From Salinispora vitiensis (GTDB taxonomy: Bacteria; Actinomycetota; Actinomycetes; Mycobacteriales; Micromonosporaceae): a stretch of DNA of 64,000 bases. This document shows, piece after piece, positions 56,888-64,000 of this stretch; position 1 is the stretch's first letter; the number at the start of each line of letters is the position of its first letter. The notes beneath the pieces are model-generated. The model was not told the origin of the DNA. It was given only the letters and a program-made list of their open reading frames with translations, and searched no databases. Where the stretch lies: positions 295,578 to 359,577 of the forward strand of contig NZ_KB900388.1 of the NCBI RefSeq assembly GCF_000378825.1. Direction: 5' to 3'. A program made the translations under genes and the position numbers.

Positions 56888-57654
56888 CACCGCCCCGGTC
56901 GCTGCTGGAGGAGCACCTGACGGGCCTCGCCGCCGCGCTGCCCTCGTATCGGCGGGCCGCCCAGCGACTCCCCGCCTGGGGAGCCGAACTAGCCCGTACC
57001 CTCGCTGGCGGTGGACGGCTGCTGGTGGCCGGCAACGGCGGTAGCGCCGCCGAGGCGCAACACCTCACCGCCGAACTCGTCGGCAAGCTCCGCGCCGACC
57101 GCCAGCCCTTTTCCGCCATCGCCCTGCACGCGGAGACCAGCGCCTTCACCGCCATCGGCAATGACTACGGCTACGACCAGGTCTTCGCCCGTCAGGTGCA
57201 CGCCCACGGTCGCCCCGGTGACATTCTCCTGCTGCTGTCCACCAGCGGCCGGAGTCAGAACCTCCTCCAGGCCGCGCGGGCCGGCCACCAGGTGGGCCTG
57301 CGCTGCTGGGCGCTGACCGGCCCCGCTCCCAATCCGCTGGCCGGTCTCTGCCACGAGACCCTCGCCGTTCCCGCGCCGGACGGGCAGATCGTCCAGGAAC
57401 TGCACCTGGTCACCAGTCACCTGCTCTGCGAGTACGCCGAGCAGGCGCTGCCGGTGGTCCTGGCCGCCACCGCGGGTACGCCGACGGGGCCGCCGGTGGC
57501 GGAGGTGCCGGTGGCGGGGCCGCCGGTGGTGGGGGTGCCGTTGACCGGCCTGGAGGCCGAGGTGCCGGCCGACCTACCGACCACCGGGCCGGTACGGACC
57601 GGGGTTGAGGTGGTCCCGGAGGACGGGCAGCAGGTCGAGGGGATGAGGAGGTAG
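56884..57654 (+). CDS. gmhA: phosphoheptose isomerase
   Basis: 256 aa. SIS-domain sedoheptulose 7-phosphate isomerase: GRLLVAGNGGSAAEAQHLTAEL (about 40), LLLLSTSGRSQNLLQAA (about 114) and the active-site QELHLVTSHLLCEYAEQ (about 172). The first committed step to ADP-heptose. The GmhA core ends near residue 190; a Pro/Val/Gly-rich tail with VAEVPVAGPPVVGVP-type repeats, about 65 residues, is extra. ATGA overlap with the GT4 gene; next gene follows after two bases. Confidence 0.9.
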   Translation: MTPPRSLLEEHLTGLAAALPSYRRAAQRLPAWGAELARTLAGGGRLLVAGNGGSAAEAQHLTAELVGKLRADRQPFSAIALHAETSAFTAIGNDYGYDQVFARQVHAHGRPGDILLLLSTSGRSQNLLQAARAGHQVGLRCWALTGPAPNPLAGLCHETLAVPAPDGQIVQELHLVTSHLLCEYAEQALPVVLAATAGTPTGPPVAEVPVAGPPVVGVPLTGLEAEVPADLPTTGPVRTGVEVVPEDGQQVEGMRR

Positions 57655-57656
57655 GT

Positions 57657-59168
57657 GTGAGGGGACCCCTAGTGGTGGTCGGCGACACCCTGCTCGACCG
57701 GGACGTGGAGGGGGCGGTGAACCGGCTCTGTCCGGACTCGCCGGTGCCGGTGCTCGACGAGACCGCGTCCACGGACCGGCCGGGTGGTGCCGGTCTGGCC
57801 GCGATGTTCGCGGCGGCGGCGCCGGACACCGAGGTCGTCCTGGTAACCGCCCTGGCCGACGATGCCGGTGCCGCCCGGCTCAGCTCACTCCTCGCCGCGG
57901 CCGGCGTCGGAGTGTATGCCCTCGGGTTGGCCGGCGGGACCCCGGAGAAGGTCCGGTTGCGGTCGCAGGGCCGGGTCCTGCTGCGCCATGACCGCGGCGG
58001 TGCCGTCGGTGAGCCCGGCCCGCCGGCGGAGGCGGTGCTGCGGGTCATCGCCGGGGCGGGCACCGTGCTGGTCAGCGACTACGGCCGCGGAGTGGCCGGG
58101 CAGCCGGCACTGCGGGCGGCGTTGGCCGGCACCCAGGCACCGGTGGTGTGGGACCCGCATCCCCGGGGGCCGGCAGCGGTGCCCGGGGTGCACCTGGTCA
58201 CGCCCAACGAGTCCGAGGCGCGCGAGCTGGCGAAGGTACCGCCGGGCGAGACTCGGCTGGTGACCGCCTCGCGGGGGGCACTGGAGTTGCGGCAGCGGTG
58301 GCGGGCGCGGGCCGTCGCGGTGACGATGGGCGGGGAGGGGGCGCTGCTCTGCCACGCCGGGCCGACGCCGCTGATCGTGCCCGCGGTCTCCACAGCGGAC
58401 GGTGACACCTGTGGTGCGGGGGATCGGTTCGCGGCCACCGCCGCCCTCGCCCTGGCCCGCGGTGCGTTGGTCTCCGAGGCGGTGCAGGAGGCGGTCGCCG
58501 AGGCCTGTGGGTACGTGGCGGGTGGGGGAGTGGCGAGCATGCTGCCGCCACCGGTGGGGCCGTTGCCATCAGTGGTGCCGGGGGTCCCGGCCGAGCGGGT
58601 CGGTGTGGCGGCTGCCGCCACCGTCGTCGCCGAGGTCCGCGCCGCCGGCGGCACCGTCGTCGCGACCGGCGGCTGCTTTGACCTGCTGCACGCGGGGCAT
58701 GTGGCGACCCTGCAGGCCGCCCGTCAACTCGGCGACTGCCTGGTGGTCTGCCTCAACTCCGATGCCAGCGTCGCGGCGTTGAAGGGTCCGCACCGGCCGG
58801 TGATGCCGCAGGGGGACCGGAGCCGCCTCCTCGCCGCCTTGAGCTGCGTCGATGCGGTCATGGTCTTTGACGATCCGACTCCGCAGGCGGCCCTGACCTG
58901 GCTCCGGCCGGATATCTGGGTCAAGGGGGGCGACTACGCCACCGGTGGTGGCGAACCGGTGCTGCCGGAGGCGGAGCTGGTGCGGCGGTGGGGCGGGCAC
59001 ACCGTGGTGGTGCCGTACCTGGATGGGCGCTCGACCACCGACATGATCGCGGCTGCGCATCGGCGGGGTGGCACCAGCACCACCACCTCGGCGGCAACCG
59101 CGGTGCTGCGGGGAGACCCACCACCCGCGGCGGCGACCCGGCCGCACCGATCGGCGGGAATCCGATGA
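57657..59168 (+). CDS. hldE: bifunctional heptose-7-phosphate kinase / heptose-1-phosphate adenylyltransferase
   Basis: 503 aa, as in HldE (477). Residues 1-310: PfkB-like kinase with VVGDTLLDRDVEGAVNRLCP, RPGGAGLAAMFA, PNESEARELA and the signature GDTCGAGDRFAATAALA (about 248). Residues 335-480: nucleotidyltransferase with TGGCFDLLHAGHVATLQAAR (HxGH, about 341), PQGDRSRLLAAL and WVKGGDYATGGG. It phosphorylates C1 of heptose 7-phosphate and later adenylylates heptose 1-phosphate. GTG start two bases after gmhA. The C-terminal 35 residues are low-complexity Thr/Ala/Pro. Confidence 0.92.
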   Translation: MRGPLVVVGDTLLDRDVEGAVNRLCPDSPVPVLDETASTDRPGGAGLAAMFAAAAPDTEVVLVTALADDAGAARLSSLLAAAGVGVYALGLAGGTPEKVRLRSQGRVLLRHDRGGAVGEPGPPAEAVLRVIAGAGTVLVSDYGRGVAGQPALRAALAGTQAPVVWDPHPRGPAAVPGVHLVTPNESEARELAKVPPGETRLVTASRGALELRQRWRARAVAVTMGGEGALLCHAGPTPLIVPAVSTADGDTCGAGDRFAATAALALARGALVSEAVQEAVAEACGYVAGGGVASMLPPPVGPLPSVVPGVPAERVGVAAAATVVAEVRAAGGTVVATGGCFDLLHAGHVATLQAARQLGDCLVVCLNSDASVAALKGPHRPVMPQGDRSRLLAALSCVDAVMVFDDPTPQAALTWLRPDIWVKGGDYATGGGEPVLPEAELVRRWGGHTVVVPYLDGRSTTDMIAAAHRRGGTSTTTSAATAVLRGDPPPAAATRPHRSAGIR

Positions 59169-59851
59169 ACGCCGGGTACACGGTCCTGGTGACCGGCGGG
59201 TCGAGCGGGCTGGGCGCGGCGGTGGTCTCGGCGGTGGCCGAGGCGGGTGGGCGACCGCTGGTGCTGGACCGGCAGCCCCCGGCGGAGGGGGTGCCGTGGG
59301 CGGCCTGCGATCTGGCCGACACCCGGGCGGCCGAGGCCGCCACCCGAGAATTCGCCGCGGACCACGGCGGCCTGGACGCCGTGGTGACGGCGGCCGGAAT
59401 GGATGTACCGGGTCGGCTGACCGATCTGCCGGGGGAGGTCTGGGACCGGATCGTCACGGTGGACCTGCTCGCCACCGCCGCCGTCGTCCGGGCGGCACTG
59501 CCGTTCCTCGAAAAGTCCCGGGGCCGGATCGTCACCGTCGCCTCGACGCTGGGGGTCAAGGCGGTCAGTGACGCGACGGCGTACTGCGCGGCGAAGTTCG
59601 GGGTGGTCGGGTTCACCCGCTCCCTCGCCGCCGAGCTCGCCGGCCGGGTCGGTGTGACCCTGCTCATCCCCGGCGGCATGCGCACCGCCTTCTTCGACGA
59701 CCGCGACCCGCAGTACCGACCCGGGCCGGACGCGATCCTCAACGATCCCGCGGACTCCGCCGCCGCCGTCATGTTTGCCCTGACCCAACCCGCTGGCTGC
59801 GCTGTCCGGGAGTTGGTGGTCTGCGCCGAACAGGAGTCCTCCTACCCGTGA
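59165..59851 (+). CDS. short-chain dehydrogenase/reductase
   Basis: 228 aa classical SDR: cofactor motif LVTGGSSGLGAAVVSAV (about 8), catalytic Ser in VTVASTLGVKAV and YCAAKFGVVGF (Tyr/Lys, about 140). It is too short and of the wrong type for HldD/RfaD, the ADP-heptose 6-epimerase, which is an extended SDR. It may oxidise or reduce a sugar in the pathway. Four-base overlaps with both neighbours bind it into the operon. Confidence 0.87.
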   Translation: MNAGYTVLVTGGSSGLGAAVVSAVAEAGGRPLVLDRQPPAEGVPWAACDLADTRAAEAATREFAADHGGLDAVVTAAGMDVPGRLTDLPGEVWDRIVTVDLLATAAVVRAALPFLEKSRGRIVTVASTLGVKAVSDATAYCAAKFGVVGFTRSLAAELAGRVGVTLLIPGGMRTAFFDDRDPQYRPGPDAILNDPADSAAAVMFALTQPAGCAVRELVVCAEQESSYP

Positions 59852-60804
59852 TCTTGATCCTTCGCGCGTTGGGCCTCGGCGACCTCGCCACCGCCGTGCC
59901 GGCCCTGCGTGCCCTGCGGGTCCGCTACCCCGACAAAAGCCTGATCCTGCTCGCCCCGCGCTGGTTGGCCCCACTGGTCGAGCTGATCGGCGGTATTGAC
60001 GAACTGGTCGACACCGCCGATCTGTCTCACCTGCGCTGGCGTGGCCCCGCCCCCGACCTGGCGGTCAATCTGCACGGCCGTGGGCCCGAGTCACACCGCC
60101 TGCTGGTCGGTACCCGCCCCCGCCGGCTGTTCGCCTTCGCCAACCGGGCCGCCGGGCACCACGACGGCCCCTCCTGGCGGGCCGACGAACACGAGGTACG
60201 CCGGTGGTGCCGCCTCCTGGCCTGGCACGGTGTGCCGACCGACCCGACAGACCTGGGTCTGTGCCGGCCAGCACCGGGCCAGACCCCGACTGGGGTGACT
60301 GTGCTGCATCCGGGCTCGAAGATCCCGGGCAAACGCTGGCCGGTGGAGCGGTTCGCGGCCCTCGGCCGCCAGCTCGCCGGCGCCGGCCATGAGATCGTCA
60401 TCACCGGCGACGCCACCGAGCGCCCCCTCGCCCGCCGGGTCGCGCAGCTCGCCGGGCTGCCCGGGCACACCGTACGAGCCGGCCGTACCGACCTGCGTGA
60501 CCTTGCCGGCCTGGTCGCGCACGCCCGCCTGCTGGTCAGCGGCGACACCGGCATCGCCCACCTCGCCACCGCCTACGGCACTCCCTCGGTGGTCCTCTTC
60601 GGCCCCCACTCGTCGGCCCACTGGGGGCCACCACCCGAACGGACGTGGCATCGGAGCCTCGGGGCGGACGGCGGCGGGGAAGGTTCGGAGCGGGACGGTT
60701 CGGGGCCCCATCCGACGTTGGCGGCGATCAACGTTGACCAGGTGCTGGCCGCCGTGGCCGAGGTGGACCGGACGGTGCGGACGACCGGTGCGACTGCGGC
60801 GTAG
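59848..60804 (+). CDS. GT9 family heptosyltransferase-like protein
   Basis: 318 aa. GT9 fold: ILILRALGLGDLATAVPALR (N-terminal GDL motif), VTVLHPGSKIPGKRWPVERFA (about 148), EIVITGDATERPLARRV and LLVSGDTGIAHLATAYGTPSV (DTGxxH, about 231). Related to ADP-heptose:LPS heptosyltransferases although the organism has no LPS. GTG start in a GTGA overlap with the SDR. Its end overlaps the topoisomerase gene by 17 bases. Confidence 0.88.
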   Translation: MILILRALGLGDLATAVPALRALRVRYPDKSLILLAPRWLAPLVELIGGIDELVDTADLSHLRWRGPAPDLAVNLHGRGPESHRLLVGTRPRRLFAFANRAAGHHDGPSWRADEHEVRRWCRLLAWHGVPTDPTDLGLCRPAPGQTPTGVTVLHPGSKIPGKRWPVERFAALGRQLAGAGHEIVITGDATERPLARRVAQLAGLPGHTVRAGRTDLRDLAGLVAHARLLVSGDTGIAHLATAYGTPSVVLFGPHSSAHWGPPPERTWHRSLGADGGGEGSERDGSGPHPTLAAINVDQVLAAVAEVDRTVRTTGATAA

Positions 60805-61771
60805 CGACCCGGGCCGGCCCGGCTACCGGCGCCACCGGCGGGGCCGGGGCTGGGGGTTCTGCGATCCGGCCGGCGAGCCGGTCCGTGATCCGGATCGGCT
60901 GGCCCGCCTGCGTGACCTTGTCATCCCGCCGGCCTGGCAGGACGTGTGGATCTCGCCGCATCCGAACGGGCACATCCAGGCCACCGGAGTTGACGCGGCT
61001 GGTCGCCGACAGTATCTGTACCACCCGGAGTGGCGGCGCAAGCGGGATGAGGCGAAATTTGACCACGTGCTCGAGGTGGCCCGGCGGTTGCCCCGGTTGC
61101 GCGAGCGTATCGCGGCGGACCTCGACGGCCGGGGACTGAACCGAGATCGGGTACTGGCCACGGTCGCTCGGCTGTTGGATCTGGGTGCCTTCCGGGTGGG
61201 CAGCGAGCGGTATGCGGCCGGCGACGATCCGACGTTCGGGGTGTCCACCCTGCGTCCGGAGCACGCCCACGCCCGCCGTGGCTGCATGGTCCTCGAGTTT
61301 CCGGCGAAGGGCGGAGTCGAGCAGGTTCGGTGGATTGAGGACCCGGTGCTGTGTCAGGTGCTGGCCAACCTGCGGCGGCGCCGCCGCGCTGCGGCTCGGC
61401 TCTTCGGCTACTGGGACGGCCGGCACTGGCGGGACGTGCGCCGAGACGATGTCAACGGGTATCTGCGGGTGGCCAGCGGTGGTGAGATGACCGCGAAGGA
61501 TTTCCGGACCTGGCACGCCACCGTCCTGGCGGCCACCGGGCTGGCCGCTGCTGGCGGAGAGCGGTCGGCCACCGCTCGCCGCCGCGCGGTGGCCGCGGTC
61601 ATGCGTGAGGTGGCGGGGTTGCTGGGGAACACGCCGACGGTGGCCCGTACGTCCTACGTCGACCCCCGGGTCGTGGACCTCTACCACGACGGGGTGCTGG
61701 CGCCGGTCGGTCGGTGGATGCCCCGCGAGGATGCCGAGCGGGGGGTCCTCGAACTGCTGGCCGAAACCTGA
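60788..61771 (+). CDS. type IB DNA topoisomerase
   Basis: 327 aa, the usual length for bacterial poxvirus-like TopIB. Visible: RGRGWGFCDPAGEPV, LVIPPAWQDVWISPHPNGHI, FRVGSERYAAGDDPTFGVST, EMTAKDFRTWHATVLAA (catalytic Lys/Arg/His region, about 237) and the active Tyr in ARTSYVDPRVVDLY (about 287). Relaxes supercoils through a 3'-phosphotyrosine. GTG at 60788-60790 overlaps the GT9 gene by 17 bases, so it is the last cistron of the operon; a link with heptose metabolism is not obvious. Confidence 0.88.
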   Translation: MRLRRSDPGRPGYRRHRRGRGWGFCDPAGEPVRDPDRLARLRDLVIPPAWQDVWISPHPNGHIQATGVDAAGRRQYLYHPEWRRKRDEAKFDHVLEVARRLPRLRERIAADLDGRGLNRDRVLATVARLLDLGAFRVGSERYAAGDDPTFGVSTLRPEHAHARRGCMVLEFPAKGGVEQVRWIEDPVLCQVLANLRRRRRAAARLFGYWDGRHWRDVRRDDVNGYLRVASGGEMTAKDFRTWHATVLAATGLAAAGGERSATARRRAVAAVMREVAGLLGNTPTVARTSYVDPRVVDLYHDGVLAPVGRWMPREDAERGVLELLAET

Positions 61772-61849
61772 CCGACGGCGGTTGTCCCCGAGGCGGGTCA
61801 GCCAACCCGGGCCGCGGCGGCGGGCGGCCGGTGGTGAAGCGGGTCGGGC

Positions 61850-61972
61850 TCAGCGGCGGAACATCGCTCGGATCGCGGCGAACAGCAGCAGGGCGCCCAC
61901 CACCACGCCGAGGAGGCGTACACCGGGGACGTCGGCCGGGCCGGTCGCCTCGGCCAGAAGTTCGGAGTCCAT
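61850..61972 (-). CDS. 40-residue membrane protein
   Basis: 40 aa: acidic N-terminus MDSELLAEATGPADVPG, one transmembrane helix VRLLGVVVGALLLFAAI, and basic RAMFRR at the end. GGGAGAG lies 7-8 bases before the ATG. Too short for most gene callers. The orientation is opposite to all neighbours, with an AT-rich promoter region shared with the GH3 gene. Function unknown. Confidence 0.55.
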   Translation of the reverse strand: MDSELLAEATGPADVPGVRLLGVVVGALLLFAAIRAMFRR

Positions 61973-61984
61973 CCCTGAACTCTC

Positions 61985-62060
61985 CCGGGCCGGTCGCCGC
62001 CCAGCAACTGTTAGGTTTATTGACTATTTATTTGGGTGATGTGACCATGGCAGAGCGTTG
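61985..62060. promoter_or_regulatory. AT-rich divergent promoter region
   Basis: Contains TTGACT (about 62018) within a TTTATTGACTATTTATTT stretch, conspicuous in this GC-rich DNA. Probably drives the GH3 gene to the right and possibly the small membrane gene to the left. Confidence 0.4.
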
Positions 62061-62088
62061 CCGCCGGGCGCAGAGACGGGGGAGAGAC

Positions 62089-62130
62089 ATGACCGACTGG
62101 TTCGTCGAGCGGCCCGAGGCGGCGGTGTGA
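62089..62130 (+). CDS. 13-residue upstream ORF
   Basis: MTDWFVERPEAAV, with GGGGGAG four bases before its ATG and its TGA overlapping the GTG start of the GH3 gene (GTGA). May serve translational coupling rather than make a functional peptide. Confidence 0.3.
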   Translation: MTDWFVERPEAAV

Positions 62131-63623
62131 GCACCCGTGGGGCCCACCTGGCGTCCCTGGCCGCCACCGTCCTTCAGCCGGGCTTCGTCGGTACCACCGC
62201 CCCGTCCTGGGTGCGTCGTTGGCTGGGGGAAGGGCTCGGCGCGGTGGTGCTCTTCGCCCGCAACGTGGCCGACCCGGAGCAGGTCGCCGCGCTGACCGCG
62301 ACGCTGCGCGCGGAGCGGCCGGACGTCATCGTCGCCATCGACGAGGAAGCCGGTGACGTGACCCGGATCGAGTCGGGTCTCGGCAGCTCCCGCCCGGGCA
62401 ATCTGGCCCTCGGCGTGATTGACGATCCGCTGCTGACCGAGGAGGTGGCATACGACCTCGGCGCGGAGCTGGCGGCGCTGGGGATCACCCTGAACTACGC
62501 GCCGGACGCCGATGTCAACTCCAATCCGGACAACCCGGTGATCGGAGTCCGGTCCTTCGGTGCCGATCCGGACCTCACCGCCCGACACACCGCCGCCTGG
62601 GTGCGGGGCCTACAGGCCGGCGGCGTCGCGGCCTGCGCCAAACACTTCCCCGGGCACGGTGACACCCGGGTCGACTCCCATCACGGCCTGCCCCGGATCG
62701 TCGGCGACCGGCGTCGGTTGGACGCGGTGGAGCTGACCCCGTTTCGTGCCGCGCTCTCCGCTGGCGTGCAGGCCGTCATGGCCGGTCACCTGCTCATGCC
62801 CGCGCTGGACCCAGACCTACCGGCCACCCTGAGCCGCCGGATCCTCACCGACCTGCTTCGGGACGAGTTGGGCTTCGCCGGAGTCGTGGTGACCGACGCG
62901 GTGGAGATGCGCGCGGTCGCCGACCGGTACGGCCTCACCGGCGCCGCGGTCCGGGCCCTGGCCGCCGGGGCCGACGCCATCTGCGTCGGTGGCGAGCACG
63001 CGGACGAGGATGCGGCTCGGCGGCTGCGGGACGCGATCGTGGCCGCCGTCGCGGCGGGCGAACTGCCCGAGGAACGCCTCATCGAGGCGGCCAAGCGGGT
63101 CGACCAACTCGCCGCCACCACCGCCGCCCGTCAGGCCGGCCGGACCGCCCGCCCGGCGGCCGGCAGCGGTTCGGCGGTGGGGTTCGCCGCCGCCCGCCGG
63201 GCCGTCCGGGTCACCACGGAACGTGCCGGGCTGGGCGCGCTGCCGCTGGCCGGCCCGGCCCACGTGGTCGAGTTCGCGCCGCCCCGCAACCTCGCGATCG
63301 GCACCGAGACACCGTGGGGCGTCGCCGCCCCCCTGGCAGCGTTGCTGCCGGGCACCACCGCCGTCCGGTACGCCGAGGCCGAGGTGCCCCCGGACCTCAC
63401 CGCCGCAGCCGGTGGCCGCCACCTTGTCCTCGTCGTGCGTGACCTGCACCGGCACCCCTGGATGCGGACGGCCGTGACGCGCGCCCTGGCCGACCGACCG
63501 GATGCCGTCGTCGTCGAGCTGGGCCTACCCGAACTGGTCACCGGGGCGGTGCATGTCGCCACCCACGGTGCGACCCGCGCCGGCAGTCGGGCCGCGGCGG
63601 AGCTCCTGACCGGGGTCGACTGA
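62127..63623 (+). CDS. GH3 family beta-N-acetylhexosaminidase (NagZ-type)
   Basis: 498 aa. The GH3 barrel has VIVAIDEEAGDVTRIESG (about 66), the NagZ catalytic loop CAKHFPGHGDTRVDSHHGLP (Asp/His dyad, about 172-191), AVMAGHLLMPALDP and the nucleophile GVVVTDAVEM (about 252). A second domain (about 350-498) follows. Likely hydrolyses terminal N-acetylglucosamine from muropeptides or chitooligosaccharides. No signal peptide, so cytosolic. The preferred GTG start overlaps the 13-codon ORF by four bases. Confidence 0.9.
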   Translation: MSTRGAHLASLAATVLQPGFVGTTAPSWVRRWLGEGLGAVVLFARNVADPEQVAALTATLRAERPDVIVAIDEEAGDVTRIESGLGSSRPGNLALGVIDDPLLTEEVAYDLGAELAALGITLNYAPDADVNSNPDNPVIGVRSFGADPDLTARHTAAWVRGLQAGGVAACAKHFPGHGDTRVDSHHGLPRIVGDRRRLDAVELTPFRAALSAGVQAVMAGHLLMPALDPDLPATLSRRILTDLLRDELGFAGVVVTDAVEMRAVADRYGLTGAAVRALAAGADAICVGGEHADEDAARRLRDAIVAAVAAGELPEERLIEAAKRVDQLAATTAARQAGRTARPAAGSGSAVGFAAARRAVRVTTERAGLGALPLAGPAHVVEFAPPRNLAIGTETPWGVAAPLAALLPGTTAVRYAEAEVPPDLTAAAGGRHLVLVVRDLHRHPWMRTAVTRALADRPDAVVVELGLPELVTGAVHVATHGATRAGSRAAAELLTGVD

Positions 63624-63680
63624 TCGCGGGCCGGGATGGGCTGTTCGGCACGGGATCGGCTGATCGCGGGCCGAGGCGTG

Positions 63681-64000
63681 TCAGCGGCTGGGGGAGAGCC
63701 TCGCCACCTCCTCGAGGAGCCGATCCACTTCGGTAACGGTGTTGTAGTGGTACAGGCTGACGCGTACCGCTCCGCCGCTGTCCCGCAGCCCCAACGTCTG
63801 GAAGTACTCGTAGGCGTAGTAGTCACCGGCGGAGAGGCAGAACCCCGCCGCGCCGAGCGCCGCCTGGGTCTCCGCCGGAGACCGGCCGGCCAGCCGGAAG
63901 GAGACCGTGGGGCAGCGCCGGGCCGGCGAGCCGAGCACGGTGACCGCGGGCAGGTTGGCGAGACCGTCGAGCAGCCGGTCCAACAGCCCCTCCTCGTACG
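63681..64000 (-). CDS. cysteine-desulfurase-like aminotransferase class V, 3' part
   Basis: Only the C-terminal 106 residues lie in the window; the gene continues past the right end. CPTVSFRLAGRSPAETQAAL, GDYYAYEYFQTLGLRDSGGA and VRVSLYHYNTVTEVDRLLEE match the C-terminal domain of the cysteine desulfurase-like (class V) PLP family common in actinomycetes, distinct from IscS. The PLP-lysine region is outside the window. Convergent to the GH3 gene. Confidence 0.75.
   Translation of the reverse strand, partial: YEEGLLDRLLDGLANLPAVTVLGSPARRCPTVSFRLAGRSPAETQAALGAAGFCLSAGDYYAYEYFQTLGLRDSGGAVRVSLYHYNTVTEVDRLLEEVARLSPSR

Noticed and set aside
59165..59851. SDR as the HldD/RfaD epimerase
   Set aside because: It is a 228-residue classical SDR (TGGSSGLG, YCAAK), whereas HldD is an extended SDR of about 310 residues.
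63620..63673. 14-bp repeat CTGATCGCGGGCCG at 63620 and 63660
   Set aside because: Short, two copies only, no dyad or gene link; likely incidental duplication.

Overview
This 64 kb window comes from a high-GC actinomycete chromosome, most probably a Micromonosporaceae member (Micromonospora/Salinispora-like). The signs are strong G/C at third codon positions, many GTG starts, four-base ATGA/GTGA gene overlaps, an XRE-DUF5753/DUF397 regulator family, a PAC2 protein, a DUF2795 protein and a mycobacterial Sdh1-type succinate dehydrogenase. The taxonomic name is inference. No rRNA, tRNA or CRISPR array was seen. Most genes look like vertically inherited housekeeping or accessory functions.

Layout. 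0-12.4 kb: tex, a metallo-beta-lactamase-fold hydrolase, the sdhCAB operon with a divergent LysR regulator, and the large helicase gene hrpA. 12.5-13.8 kb: a DJ-1/PfpI-family gene with a TetR regulator. 13.9-24.8 kb: an accessory and partly decayed region. It holds a Mu/TniA-type transposon end with 19-bp repeats and a transposase remnant, a PHP hydrolase, a phosphotransferase fragment, an intact two-gene cassette (alpha-oxoamine synthase plus FAD oxidoreductase), a frameshifted XRE regulator, a DUF397 gene beside a second truncated regulator, small hypotheticals, a GNAT, a nucleotidyltransferase and an FMN-binding protein. 24.9-42.8 kb: a Ski2-like helicase, trmB, a surface protein with a class F sortase, a lone sulfotransferase, exonuclease III, PAC2, an SGNH lipoprotein, PP2C phosphatase, hrpB, a GPP34 protein, and an amino-acid permease with a GNAT. 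42.8-48.5 kb: small stress-type genes (general-stress-like protein, MscS-like channel, SRPBCC, DUF2795, ChaB), several of them preceded by elements resembling SigB/SigF-class promoters. 48.5-52.5 kb: aldehyde dehydrogenase, a CrtI-like oxidoreductase and a polyprenol-phosphate mannose synthase-like GT2.

52.9-61.8 kb is the most notable block: eight tightly overlapping genes on the plus strand encode a complete predicted route from sedoheptulose 7-phosphate to ADP-heptose (GmhA, HldE and a GmhB domain fused to a GT9 heptosyltransferase-type domain). With them are two further glycosyltransferases, a short-chain dehydrogenase, a second GT9 and a type IB topoisomerase. No HldD-type epimerase is present here. 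In an organism without LPS this implies a heptose-containing surface glycan, glycolipid or secreted product. The window ends with a NagZ-type GH3 enzyme and the 3' part of a cysteine-desulfurase-like gene.

Several genes appear to be transcribed as leaderless mRNAs: a -10 hexamer ends 6-7 bases before the start codon. This guided some start choices.
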